64,000 nt of DNA from Kyrpidia spormannii (GCF_002804065.1 NZ_CP024955.1:1736001-1800000); one strand, 5' to 3'. Shown: positions 44,918 through 53,136, counted from the first letter of the stretch. A program made the numbers and translations. Notes: generated by a model not told the origin, from the letters alone.

Positions 44918-46720
44918 ATGAATCCTTGGCACCTGTTGCTTCTTGGACTCGTCGCCGGAGGCACCATCTACTTCGGTTTGCCCGTCGGGCGTCTGAGCGG
45001 TCTCGGCGGCAAGGCACGAGCGATTCTCAGCATGCTCTCGGCAGGTATTCTCATTTATCTCATGGTGGAAATTCTGGGAGAGGCGGCCGGAGATGCAGCG
45101 GGAAGTGTGCAAGCCGCCGTCGTCGGTTCTGAAACGACTCTATCCGCCGGTCTGAAGGTCTTGCTTTTGATCGCTGGGCTGCTCATCGGACTGGTGGGCT
45201 TGGTGGCGGTCCAAGAGAAGTGGATCGAGCGGGGATTGCGGGAAAGCGGAACCCGGCTGTCCTACATCACCGCCGCCGGTATCGGACTGCACAACCTCAG
45301 CGAAGGGTTGGCCATCGGCCAGTCGTTCGCCATGGGCAAATCTGCCCTGGCCATCGGCCTGGTGATCGGGTTTGCCCTTCACAATGCCACCGAAGGGTTC
45401 GGCATTGTCGGTGCCTCCACGCGCACAGGGGAGCGGCTGTCCTGGCCCTCGATCCTCCTCTTAGGGGCCATCGGCGGCGGCCCGACCTTTATCGGGACGT
45501 TGTTGGGGAGTTTGTGGACCTCTGATTTCCTCTCCATCTTCGTTCTCGCCATGGCTGGAGGAGCCATCCTCTATGTGGTGAAAGAGCTGATGTTCGCCGT
45601 GCGGAGGGAAACCGCCCAAAGATTAATCATGGCCGCCTTGGCGATCGGTTTTGGACTGGGCTGGGGCACCGAAGTGGTGGCCGCCACTGCCCAAGGGGGA
45701 AAAAGTGGAGAGGAGCACGCCGTTCGGGAGGCGGATGGCGACATCCTGCCCGCCGCAGCGGGGAAGCCGGGGGCCATAGCCCCGGTGTCGGCCCGGGAGA
45801 GTGCGCAGCAACGGCAGATGGCCGAAGAGCTGCTGCACGAACAGGCCGCGACCCCGAAGATTCTACCCGATGGCACCAAGGAGTACGACCTTACGGCATC
45901 CGTGTTTCCCTGGGAGCTTTATCCCGGCGCCACCATCGATGCGTGGGGATATAATCAGAGGGTGCCTGGGCCTCTGATCCGTGTCAGAGTCGGAGACAAA
46001 GTCGCGATCGTGTTGAAGAACGACCTTCCTCAACCGACAACCCTGCATTTGCACGGGTTGGCCGTGCCCAATGCGATGGATGGAGTCCCACAGATGTCCA
46101 CGCAGTCGGGAACTCTTGGAACCCAACCAGAAATTCCACCCGGTGGTTCTTATACCTATCGGTTTACTGTGACCGATCAAATGGTAGGAACACACCTGTA
46201 CCACACCCATGTTAATGATGATTTTCAAATGGATATGGGTCTTCATGGGGTGATCATTGTCGATCCGGCCCACTCCTCCGCGAAGCCACCATACAGTGTC
46301 GAAGCATTGTACGAAATATCCAGTTTTAAGATCGGCGGAAGTGAGCAGGAAAATGCCTTCGCCCTAAACGGCAAGGCTTTTCCCGAAACCCCGATGTTAA
46401 CCGTGCGCCGCGGGGACCTGGTCCTTATGCGCCTCGTGAACGCCAGTGCCGAGGAATTTCACGTGATGCACCTGCACGGGTACACCTTTGAAATTGTGGC
46501 AAGAGACGGAAATTCACTGCCGCAGCCGGAACGTGCCAACACCATCACCCTCGGTCCGGCGCAAACGGCGGATATCGCCTTCACGGCTGACAATCCCGGT
46601 CAGTGGATGTTCCACTGTCATATTCTCGACCACACCGTCAACCCCAGTGAAGCGGGGGACGGATCGGCGCACCAAATTGCCCGAATGGGGGGGCTCACGA
46701 CCTTTATCAACGTCCAATAA
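44918..46720 (+). CDS. ZIP metal transporter fused to two-domain multicopper oxidase
   Basis: This is a 600-residue chimera. Residues 1-256 form a ZIP transporter with eight membrane helices and the metal-path motifs HNLSEG (His125) and HNATEG (His155). A polar linker (257-315) leads to a two-cupredoxin multicopper oxidase (about 318-600). T2/T3 ligands are H377/H379, H429/H431, H518/H520 and H566/H568; T1 ligands are H515, C567 and H572. Position 577, where laccases place Met or Leu, is Ser. The oxidase probably lies outside the membrane and could oxidise the metal that the ZIP part moves. Substrate unknown. There is no stop or second start at the junction. Confidence 0.92.
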   Translation: MNPWHLLLLGLVAGGTIYFGLPVGRLSGLGGKARAILSMLSAGILIYLMVEILGEAAGDAAGSVQAAVVGSETTLSAGLKVLLLIAGLLIGLVGLVAVQEKWIERGLRESGTRLSYITAAGIGLHNLSEGLAIGQSFAMGKSALAIGLVIGFALHNATEGFGIVGASTRTGERLSWPSILLLGAIGGGPTFIGTLLGSLWTSDFLSIFVLAMAGGAILYVVKELMFAVRRETAQRLIMAALAIGFGLGWGTEVVAATAQGGKSGEEHAVREADGDILPAAAGKPGAIAPVSARESAQQRQMAEELLHEQAATPKILPDGTKEYDLTASVFPWELYPGATIDAWGYNQRVPGPLIRVRVGDKVAIVLKNDLPQPTTLHLHGLAVPNAMDGVPQMSTQSGTLGTQPEIPPGGSYTYRFTVTDQMVGTHLYHTHVNDDFQMDMGLHGVIIVDPAHSSAKPPYSVEALYEISSFKIGGSEQENAFALNGKAFPETPMLTVRRGDLVLMRLVNASAEEFHVMHLHGYTFEIVARDGNSLPQPERANTITLGPAQTADIAFTADNPGQWMFHCHILDHTVNPSEAGDGSAHQIARMGGLTTFINVQ

Positions 46721-46801
46721 GACAGATTCTGACACAATCCGAGTCCGGTTATCGAAATCCCTCGATTTTTCTCATTTCCCGGGTGATACCGCCCTGGTAT
46801 T

Positions 46802-46934
46802 GACATTTGGCTGCACACCCCTCAACCCTCCGCAGTGGCGGATTACGCCGCCTTCCTCGCCTCAGAAAAGGGACTAACCATCACCGGTCAAGCTGTGGTG
46901 ATCGACGGCGGGTATGTCGCCAGTGGTACGACTT
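46802..46934 (+). pseudogene. 3' remnant of a short-chain dehydrogenase
   Basis: An open stretch without a start reads VADYAAFLASEKGLTITGQ and VVIDGGYVASGT, the conserved C-terminal end of SDR enzymes (3-hydroxybutyrate dehydrogenase type). The N-terminal 200 residues, including the nucleotide-binding and YxxxK motifs, are absent. The frame then runs into unrelated sequence over the wrbA 3' end. It fills the 244-bp gap between the ZIP-oxidase gene and wrbA. Confidence 0.7.
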
Positions 46935-46959
46935 GGGGACGGAGAAAGCCTCCGCCCCC
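46935..46959 (-). terminator. Hairpin after wrbA
   Basis: Minus strand GGGGGCGGAG-GCTTT-CTCCGTCCCC, with one G.T pair, six bases after the wrbA stop. No T tract follows, so the terminator role is tentative. Confidence 0.45.
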
Positions 46960-46964
46960 GGTCG

Positions 46965-47567
46965 TTACTTCTTCAAACGGCGCGCGACGTCCACCAAGCG
47001 TTTAATTTGGTGCCTTGCCGCAGCCAGGGTTTTCTCGTCCAGGGAAACCTGGTCGTTCACCGTGGCGCTGGTACCATACGGATTGCCACCTGCAGCGAAG
47101 ATGGAGGGATCGGTATACCCCGGTGCCACCACGATCGCCCCCCAATGGTACATGGTCGTGTACAAGGACAGGATCGTGGCCTCTTGTCCCCCGTGAGGGT
47201 TACTGGCACTGGACATCGCCGTAACCACCTTGTCGACCAACTTCCCCTGGGCCCAGAGGGGCCCCGCCGTATCAAGAAATTGTTTCATCTGGGAAGCCAC
47301 GTTCCCGAAGCGGGTAGGCGTACAAAACACGAAAGCATCCGCCCACTCCAGGTCATCGAGTTCAGCCGTCGGCACATCCCGGGTCGCTTCCACGTGGGCT
47401 TTCCACGCAGGATTGGAGGCGATGGCCGATTCCGGAGCTAACTCCCGCACCCGGCGCACCCGCACCTCCGCGCCGGCCGCCTCAGCCGCCTCCTTGGCCG
47501 CAAGAGCCAGCCGATAATTCGTCCCTGTGGAACTGTAATAAATCACCGCCACCTTGACATCCGCCAT
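46965..47567 (-). CDS. wrbA: NAD(P)H:quinone oxidoreductase, WrbA family
   Basis: This 200-residue flavodoxin-like protein has the FMN phosphate loop YYSSTGTNYRLA (Ser/Thr-rich), CTPTRFGNVASQMKQFLD, and the SSASNPHGGQEATILSL and HWGAIVVAPGY segments of WrbA. It reduces quinones by two electrons and limits semiquinone stress. GGGAGGGATC precedes the ATG, and a promoter lies at 47622-47650. Confidence 0.95.
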   Translation of the reverse strand: MADVKVAVIYYSSTGTNYRLALAAKEAAEAAGAEVRVRRVRELAPESAIASNPAWKAHVEATRDVPTAELDDLEWADAFVFCTPTRFGNVASQMKQFLDTAGPLWAQGKLVDKVVTAMSSASNPHGGQEATILSLYTTMYHWGAIVVAPGYTDPSIFAAGGNPYGTSATVNDQVSLDEKTLAAARHQIKRLVDVARRLKK

Positions 47568-47621
47568 GGTTTGATCCCTCCCAAACGAAGAAGTGATTCT
47601 CTATAGGGCAACCCGTTGCTA

Positions 47622-47650
47622 ACTATACTACACAAACTATCCTTTTGCAA
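47622..47650 (-). promoter_or_regulatory. SigA promoter of wrbA
   Basis: Minus strand TTGCAA, a 17-bp spacer, then TATAGT, ending 54 bases upstream of the wrbA ATG. Confidence 0.65.
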
Positions 47651-47738
47651 GGATGATGGGGTGGCATGGGATAAAGCGATCGCAAGGAATCGTTCCCGGC
47701 ACCGCAAGAAATTGTCTGGAAATCCCCGGGAGCCCCTT

Positions 47739-48041
47739 TCATTTTGTCCTGCGTTTGCCCGTTTTCGACTTCTCTTTGCTGGCCTGACCCGAGGGTTGCG
47801 GTTTGTTCTTGACCAGTGCCCCTAAGGGGCCCTTCCCTGTGGGAGGATTTTGTTTCATATGGCGCATCACCGTTTGCAATTGTTTCTGGTTCAAATTGAC
47901 CCCCATGCTCCGAGCCATGGCCAAAACCTGCTTTTCGTCCATCTGGGTGTTTTGCAACTGTCTTCGCAAATACCACACGCCCAGCGCAAAACCCGCCGCG
48001 ACCCCGACAATAAAGACGCCTATGAATCCCACGTAAATCAA
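47739..48041 (-). CDS. yneF: YneF family (UPF0154) small membrane protein
   Basis: This 100-residue protein has one N-terminal helix (IYVGFIGVFIVGVAAGFALG), the family motif RRQLQNTQMDEKQVLAMARS with MGVNLNQKQLQTVMRHMKQ, and a Lys/Pro-rich tail. YneF proteins are about 72 residues in Bacillus; the extra length is the basic tail. Function unknown. TTG start with GGAGAGGTG in front. Confidence 0.9.
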   Translation of the reverse strand: MIYVGFIGVFIVGVAAGFALGVWYLRRQLQNTQMDEKQVLAMARSMGVNLNQKQLQTVMRHMKQNPPTGKGPLGALVKNKPQPSGQASKEKSKTGKRRTK

Positions 48042-48067
48042 GGGTTCACCTCTCCATCTGAATGGAA

Positions 48068-48436
48068 TTAAAAGGCATTTTGAATGTGGGTGATGCGGCG
48101 AACGGTGCGCCTATCCGGCGCCAATTCCACCGCCACGACATCGATTCGGTAGTCGTGGGTCAGCATTCGCCGCCGGACCGGAGAGAGGAGAAAGGCCTGG
48201 ACCAAGTGGTGCAACTTGCGCTTTTTGCGATCGTCAAGGCTCTCTTCCGGAATACCCATGCGACGGGAGGTCCGGGTTCGAACTTCAACAAACACGAGAG
48301 TGGGGCCGTCGCAACAGATCAAATCGATCTCTCCGAGCGGACATCGCCAATTGCGCACAATGACCTCGTAACCGAGATTCATCAAATACCCCGCAGCGAG
48401 CTCTTCCCCGTACCGCCCCAACGACCGCCGGTCCAC
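48068..48436 (-). CDS. YraN family (UPF0102) putative endonuclease
   Basis: This 122-residue protein has the YraN fold: LGRYGEELAAGYLMNLGYEV, RNWRCPLGEIDLICCDG and LVFVEVRTR, with the GEIDLI...VEVR(T) acidic/Lys-like motif of the restriction-endonuclease superfamily. The final motif residue is Arg-Thr (VRTR) where VKTR or VRSR is common. DNA repair or recombination role unproven. It follows rnhB and PBP2 on the minus strand. Confidence 0.9.
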   Translation of the reverse strand: MDRRSLGRYGEELAAGYLMNLGYEVIVRNWRCPLGEIDLICCDGPTLVFVEVRTRTSRRMGIPEESLDDRKKRKLHHLVQAFLLSPVRRRMLTHDYRIDVVAVELAPDRRTVRRITHIQNAF

Positions 48437-48481
48437 GAGCCCTCCCCCCTTCCTTTCCGGATGGCTTCGGTCCCGCGGCTC

Positions 48482-50302
48482 TCAGTGACCTTTGGTGGCA
48501 AAATACGCGTCGAACATTTTCCGCACGATGGCCGCGGAGTCCGCCCCGTGGCCTCCTCCCGGGACCACCACGGCGGCCGCCACTTCTGGATGATCATAAG
48601 GCGCATAACCGACGAACACCGAGTTGTCGTACCCCTGCTGACCGGTTTCCGCCGTCCCGGTTTTACCGGCCGCCTTGTACGGTGCCCCGATAAAGGCGCC
48701 ATAGGCCGTGCCCGAAGGTACGTTGCACACTTGATACATCCCCTGCCGGACCACTTGGAGCACCTGGGGGGAGACCGGCACGGTATTCAGCACTTTCGGC
48801 TCGATCCGCTTGACAATGGAGCCGTCCGGCGCCACGATGCGATCCACGACGTGGGGCTCCATTCGTTTGCCGCCATTGGCGATGGTCGCAGTGTACTGGG
48901 CGAGTTCAATGGGCGTGAACTGCTCGTACTGCCCGATGGCCGAATAATACACCGCCGGCAGCGTTCCGTCGTCCATTAATTTGCCCTTTTCTTCGTTCGG
49001 AAGATCAATTCCCGTCAAAGCTCCGAGGCCAAATTGTTCCTGATACTGCTGAAACCGCTTCATCCAAGCGGTACGCGGCCCTTTCGCCCATTGATCCAGT
49101 TGTGTAAAAGACATACCCGGCGTCCACTTGCTGGCCATCATCCCGACCCGGTAGAAAAACGTGTCGCAAGACTCCCGGATCGCATCGATGACATTGACCG
49201 TCCCGTGAGCCGCCCAGTCCCGGATCGTCCATTGATTGATCCGAATGTAACCGGGATCGTAAGTGGTCCAAGATGGTACGATGACCCCGTCCTGCAGGGC
49301 GGCAATGGCCGTGATCAGTTTCCCTACTGAACCCGGGACTTGCGGATCCTGAATCGCACGGTTCATCTCCGCCGGTGCGAACTGGGTCCAGTGGGCCTGA
49401 CTGATCCCGTTCACAAACCAATTGGGGTCGTAGTACGGATAACTGGCCATGGCGATGACCTGGCCGGTGTTCACGTCGAGCAGGACAGCCGCGGCATTTT
49501 TCACGCCCTGGGAGCGCAATTTCTGCACTTGATCCGCAAGCGCCTGCTGGGTCGCCTGCTGGACCCGGGCGTCGATGGTGAGCACCACATCGTCCCCGGG
49601 GACCGGGGAGACCGCTTCAATCCCCGCCGTCGGCTGGTTGGCCGCGTTGACCATAAACCGGAACGCCCCATCGGTGCCGCGAAGATATTTTTCATAAGAC
49701 AGTTCCACACCTTGGCGGCCCACCTTCTCATCCCGACGGTAGCCCCGGGCCAGATAGCTGTCCAATTGCTCGGGCCCAATGGAGTTCAGATAGCCGATCA
49801 CGTGGCAGGCCAACGTTCCGGCTTTGTAGTCCCGCTCGGGAGTTGCCACCACCTGAACGCCGTTCAGCTCCCCCATATGCTCAGCCACGTACGACCGCTG
49901 TTGGTCCGTAAGCCCGAGTTTGATGGGCCGCCAGATCGGTCCCAGGGAGGCGTCGTTCATCTTCTGTAAAATGGCATCCGGGGTCATCTGAAGCACTGGG
50001 GCCAGTTGATTGGCGATTCGTTTCTCCACGTTTTCATCAGAGGTGAGATCGGCCCAATACAAACCGTAGGAGGCTTTGTTGCTCACCAAGAGTTGACCGT
50101 TGCGGTCGTAAATCTTCCCCCTGGGGGCGGGCCGGGTGAGGATTTCAAACCGGTTCCGATCGGCCAACTGTTTATAAGACGCGCTCTCCACCAACTGGAG
50201 CTGCACCAGCCGATTCGCCAACACCCCGAGGAGAATGACGACCACACTCATCAACAACAGCAGACGCCGCCGACGTACCATTGCGTTTTCCGAGTTGGAC
50301 AC
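48482..50302 (-). CDS. Class B penicillin-binding protein 2 (MrdA/SpoVD-like)
   Basis: This protein of about 606 residues has one N-terminal membrane helix (about 11-31), a dimerisation domain (APRGKIYDRNGQLLVSNKAS) and a transpeptidase domain. The SxxK box is in PGSVGKLITAIAAL, SxD is in ESCDTFFYRVG, and KTG is in AAGKTGTAETG. It cross-links peptidoglycan in elongation. No PASTA domains, so a PBP2 rather than a PBP2B/SpoVD of full type. The GTG at 50302 has AAGGAGGC upstream. Confidence 0.92.
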   Translation of the reverse strand: MSNSENAMVRRRRLLLLMSVVVILLGVLANRLVQLQLVESASYKQLADRNRFEILTRPAPRGKIYDRNGQLLVSNKASYGLYWADLTSDENVEKRIANQLAPVLQMTPDAILQKMNDASLGPIWRPIKLGLTDQQRSYVAEHMGELNGVQVVATPERDYKAGTLACHVIGYLNSIGPEQLDSYLARGYRRDEKVGRQGVELSYEKYLRGTDGAFRFMVNAANQPTAGIEAVSPVPGDDVVLTIDARVQQATQQALADQVQKLRSQGVKNAAAVLLDVNTGQVIAMASYPYYDPNWFVNGISQAHWTQFAPAEMNRAIQDPQVPGSVGKLITAIAALQDGVIVPSWTTYDPGYIRINQWTIRDWAAHGTVNVIDAIRESCDTFFYRVGMMASKWTPGMSFTQLDQWAKGPRTAWMKRFQQYQEQFGLGALTGIDLPNEEKGKLMDDGTLPAVYYSAIGQYEQFTPIELAQYTATIANGGKRMEPHVVDRIVAPDGSIVKRIEPKVLNTVPVSPQVLQVVRQGMYQVCNVPSGTAYGAFIGAPYKAAGKTGTAETGQQGYDNSVFVGYAPYDHPEVAAAVVVPGGGHGADSAAIVRKMFDAYFATKGH

Positions 50303-50338
50303 GCCGCCAGCCTCCTTCAATCTCGCGCTGACCCTATT

Positions 50339-51061
50339 CTACTTCTCCCGGGCTTCATCCACCAACCCACCCGGGACCGGCAAAAGCGCAGAAATCGTTG
50401 CCCCGCCCGGGCAGGGCTCTTTCCAGCGGGCCACGGGACCGAAGCTTCGCCGATGAATGGGGCACGGGCCGAGCTTCTGCAGGGCCTCCAAATGGGCCGC
50501 CGTGGGATAACCTTTGTGCCGCTCAAACCCATAACCGGGGTACCGCTCGGCGTATTCCACCATCAACCGGTCCCTGGTCACCTTGGCCACAATGGAAGCC
50601 GCCGCTATACTGGGCGACTGCGCATCCCCCCGGACCACCGCCAAAGATGGAGCCGGCATATCGGGAACGGGCCGGCCGTCCACCAACACTGCCTCGCATC
50701 GCTTCCCGAGGGTCGCCACCGCCCGGCGCATGGCCAGCCTCGCAGCCTGAAGAATATTCAGCCGATCGATCAGATCCGCGTCCACCACCGCCACTTCCAA
50801 GGCCAGGGCATCCCGGCGCAGGCGCTCGAACTGCTCTTCCCTCTGCCCGGCGGTCAGTCGCTTTGAATCCCCCAGCCCGGCGACATCAAAATCTTTGGGG
50901 AGCACCACCGCCGCCGCCACCACCGGACCCGCCAGGGGTCCCACCCCGGCCTCGTCCACCCCCGCGACCAGGGAGTAGCCCTCGTTCCACAACTTCCGCT
51001 CCCATTCCCACCCAAGCGCGGGCAGGCGGGTGGGGACGCCCCCCGAGTTCCCGGGGCTCAT
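50339..51061 (-). CDS. rnhB: Ribonuclease HII with altered GRG motif
   Basis: This 240-residue RNase HII has YSLVAGVDEAG (Asp36, Glu37), the acidic VVDADLID, IAAASIVAKVTRDRLM and YGFERHKGYPTAAHLEA. The motif that normally reads GRG after DEA reads GVG (Val40). The codon is GTG in the sequence. That Arg touches the RNA-DNA junction, so activity or specificity could differ. ATG overlaps the rbgA stop by 4 bp. Confidence 0.94.
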   Translation of the reverse strand: MSPGNSGGVPTRLPALGWEWERKLWNEGYSLVAGVDEAGVGPLAGPVVAAAVVLPKDFDVAGLGDSKRLTAGQREEQFERLRRDALALEVAVVDADLIDRLNILQAARLAMRRAVATLGKRCEAVLVDGRPVPDMPAPSLAVVRGDAQSPSIAAASIVAKVTRDRLMVEYAERYPGYGFERHKGYPTAAHLEALQKLGPCPIHRRSFGPVARWKEPCPGGATISALLPVPGGLVDEAREK

Positions 51062-51930
51062 CCGTTGTCCACCCCTTCAGCCGATGCCTCATCGGGAGGC
51101 GCTTCGAGGCTGATTCTTCCCAAACGCCCGGTTCGAAACTCCCGACAAACCAGTTCGGCCGCGGCCGCCACGTTCACCCGGCCCCCCGCCATCAGAAGCC
51201 CCCGACCTTTCCCCACCTGTTCCAGCCAGTCCTCGGGCTCCCCGGCCAGGTCGCCGTAACGACCGGCCAAAGCTCGGGGGTAAGTCAACTGCAACCGCTT
51301 CAATAGAAACAGAGCCACTTCTTCCAACGGGAGGATCTCCTCCTTGATGGCCCCGGTGGCGGCCAAAAGCAGACCCGTCTCAGGGTCCTCGAACTTGGGC
51401 CACAGAATTCCCGGCGTATCCAGGAGTTCAAATCCCTCCGATGTCCGGATCCACTGCTGAGCCCGGGTGACACCTGGCAAATCCCCGGTTTTTGCCGCAG
51501 ACCGCCCGGCCAGGCGGTTGATCAGCGAAGATTTTCCCACATTGGGGATGCCCACAATCAGCACCCGCACCCCGCGGTTCCGCACCCCCCGCTTTTTCCA
51601 TCGTCCCACAGAAGGGGCTGCCAGCTCCCGCACCGCGCCGCCAATCCCCCTCAACCCCCGGCCGCTGCGAGCATCCACCGCCACGGCCCGCCCCCCTTGT
51701 CGGGCGAAAAACCCGATCCAGCGCCGGGACACATCCGGGTCTGCCAAATCCACCCGGGTCATCACGACTAACCGCGGTTTATCGCCGATCAATTCGCCGA
51801 GTACCGGATTTCGACTGGCAGAAGGAATGCGGGCGTCCACCAGCTCCAAAACCACATCTACCCATCGAATGGCTGTGGCCACTTCCCGCCGGGCTTTGGC
51901 CATGTGACCCGGATACCACTGGATCGTCAC
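51058..51930 (-). CDS. rbgA: Ribosome biogenesis GTPase RbgA (YlqF)
   Basis: This 290-residue circularly permuted GTPase has, in order, the G4-position segment (VVMTRVDLADP), then VDARSGRG (G5), G1 (IVGIPNVGKSSLINRLAGR), G2 (GDLPGVTRAQQW) and G3 (LLDTPGI). N-terminal MTIQWYPGHMAKARREVA is diagnostic. It acts in late 50S assembly. The usual NKxD is TRVD here. GTG start with GGGGGGAGA in front. rnhB follows with an overlap. Confidence 0.95.
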   Translation of the reverse strand: MTIQWYPGHMAKARREVATAIRWVDVVLELVDARIPSASRNPVLGELIGDKPRLVVMTRVDLADPDVSRRWIGFFARQGGRAVAVDARSGRGLRGIGGAVRELAAPSVGRWKKRGVRNRGVRVLIVGIPNVGKSSLINRLAGRSAAKTGDLPGVTRAQQWIRTSEGFELLDTPGILWPKFEDPETGLLLAATGAIKEEILPLEEVALFLLKRLQLTYPRALAGRYGDLAGEPEDWLEQVGKGRGLLMAGGRVNVAAAAELVCREFRTGRLGRISLEAPPDEASAEGVDNG

Positions 51931-52009
51931 CCATCTCCCCCCTGCCGTCCAAACCTCATGACACCTCGGTCATGGTCAGTACCTGCCCGAATCAAAGTTA
52001 ACCTTCGGA

Positions 52010-52594
52010 TCATCGGAAGGGCTGAATCCGAAACTGGGAAAAGGGCCAAAAGATCACATCGGCCCGGCCGATCACGTTGGCATCCGGAACCATGCCCACC
52101 GTTGGATCCCGGCTGTCCTTGCTGTGATTCCGATTATCCCCCATCACAAAAAGGTGACCCGGGGGCACCACCACCGGCCCGTAGGGGGCCCGGGGCGGAG
52201 CCGCAATATACGGTTCCGATAAAGGTTGACCGTTGCGATAAACAACCCCATCCCGGATTTCAATGCGATCCCCGGGTAGGCCAATGACCCGTTTCACGAA
52301 ATCTTGACTTGGATCCCCCGGATACCGGAAAATCACCACATCTCCGTATTGGGGTGGGTGAAAGTCGTATACGAGCTTGTCCACAATGAGCCGTTCCTCG
52401 TTATGTAGCGTCGGTTCCATGGACTCGCCGTCAACGACGAAAATTTCAAAGACAAACAGCCGAATCAAGTACGCCAGCAGGAGGGCAACGGCGATCGCGA
52501 CCGCCCACTCCCACAATTCCCGCCAGGATGAGGTGCCGCGCGTCTTTCCCTCGGGTGCCTCCCCGGCGGGCCGCTGCTCTCGCTCCATCGACAA
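52010..52594 (-). CDS. lepB: Signal peptidase I
   Basis: This protein of about 194 residues has an N-terminal membrane helix (WEWAVAIAVALLLAYLIRLF), the catalytic Ser in VDGESMEPTLHNEER, the general-base Lys in QDFVKRVIGLPGD and the box GHLFVMGDNRNHSKDSRD. It cleaves signal peptides of secreted proteins. The TTG at 52594 has AGGAGGGGC upstream. An ATG six bases later is an alternative. Confidence 0.95.
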   Translation of the reverse strand: MSMEREQRPAGEAPEGKTRGTSSWRELWEWAVAIAVALLLAYLIRLFVFEIFVVDGESMEPTLHNEERLIVDKLVYDFHPPQYGDVVIFRYPGDPSQDFVKRVIGLPGDRIEIRDGVVYRNGQPLSEPYIAAPPRAPYGPVVVPPGHLFVMGDNRNHSKDSRDPTVGMVPDANVIGRADVIFWPFSQFRIQPFR

Positions 52595-52645
52595 TGAGTA
52601 GCCCCTCCTTGATCGGTCTCCTCCACCACCCGTGGGCATGATGCC

Positions 52646-52681
52646 GGAGAGGGACCTGTTTTCGACAACAAGTCCCTCTCC
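52646..52681 (-). repeat. Long hairpin between rplS and lepB
   Basis: Minus strand GGAGAGGGACTTGTT pairs with AACAGGTCCCTCTCC (one wobble) over a six-base loop, immediately after the rplS stop. There is no T tract. It may act as a weak terminator or mRNA processing/stability stem that reduces lepB expression relative to rplS. Confidence 0.65.
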
Positions 52682-52685
52682 CAGT

Positions 52686-53030
52686 TCAGCGAATTTCCTT
52701 GATACGCGCGGCTTTCCCTGTCAGCTCGCGCAAGTAGTACAGTTTTGCGCGGCGGACCCGGCCTCGACGGACCAGCTCGATCTTATCGATCACAGGAGAA
52801 TGCAGCGGAAACGTCCGCTCGACCCCAACGCCGTAAGACACCTTGCGGACCGTGAACGTCTCGCTGATCCCACCGCCCCGGCGCTTAATCACCACACCTT
52901 CAAAAACCTGAATCCGTTCGCGGTTTCCTTCCCGCACCTTGACATGAACCCGGAGGGTATCTCCGGGACGAAAGGCGGGGATATCTTTTCTCATGCCTTC
53001 CTCCGCCAATTGACGAATGACCGGATGCAT
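52686..53030 (-). CDS. rplS: 50S ribosomal protein L19
   Basis: This 114-residue L19 starts [20 protein letters not shown], with [38 protein letters not shown] and [23 protein letters not shown]. It lies at the 30S-50S interface. AAGGAGGTT precedes the ATG at 53030. The frame upstream of it to 53171 is spurious. Last of the rpsP-rimM-trmD-rplS group. Confidence 0.98.
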   Translation of the reverse strand: MHPVIRQLAEEGMRKDIPAFRPGDTLRVHVKVREGNRERIQVFEGVVIKRRGGGISETFTVRKVSYGVGVERTFPLHSPVIDKIELVRRGRVRRAKLYYLRELTGKAARIKEIR

Positions 53031-53136
53031 CGGCCAACCTCCTTCCACCAGGCGTTCATACCGGCCTCTCCGAGCCGCAGAGGACCGCCTTGATCGCCAA
53101 CGCTCATTATATCTTACTGTCGGCAAAATGGTCCAA

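Noticed and set aside
48062-48979. 305-codon plus-strand frame over yraN and PBP2
   Set aside because: It is antisense to two well-supported genes and its composition is that of a shadow frame.
50398-51306. 302-codon plus-strand frame opposite rnhB/rbgA
   Set aside because: It is Pro/Arg-rich antisense with no similarity, and both opposite genes carry clear motifs.
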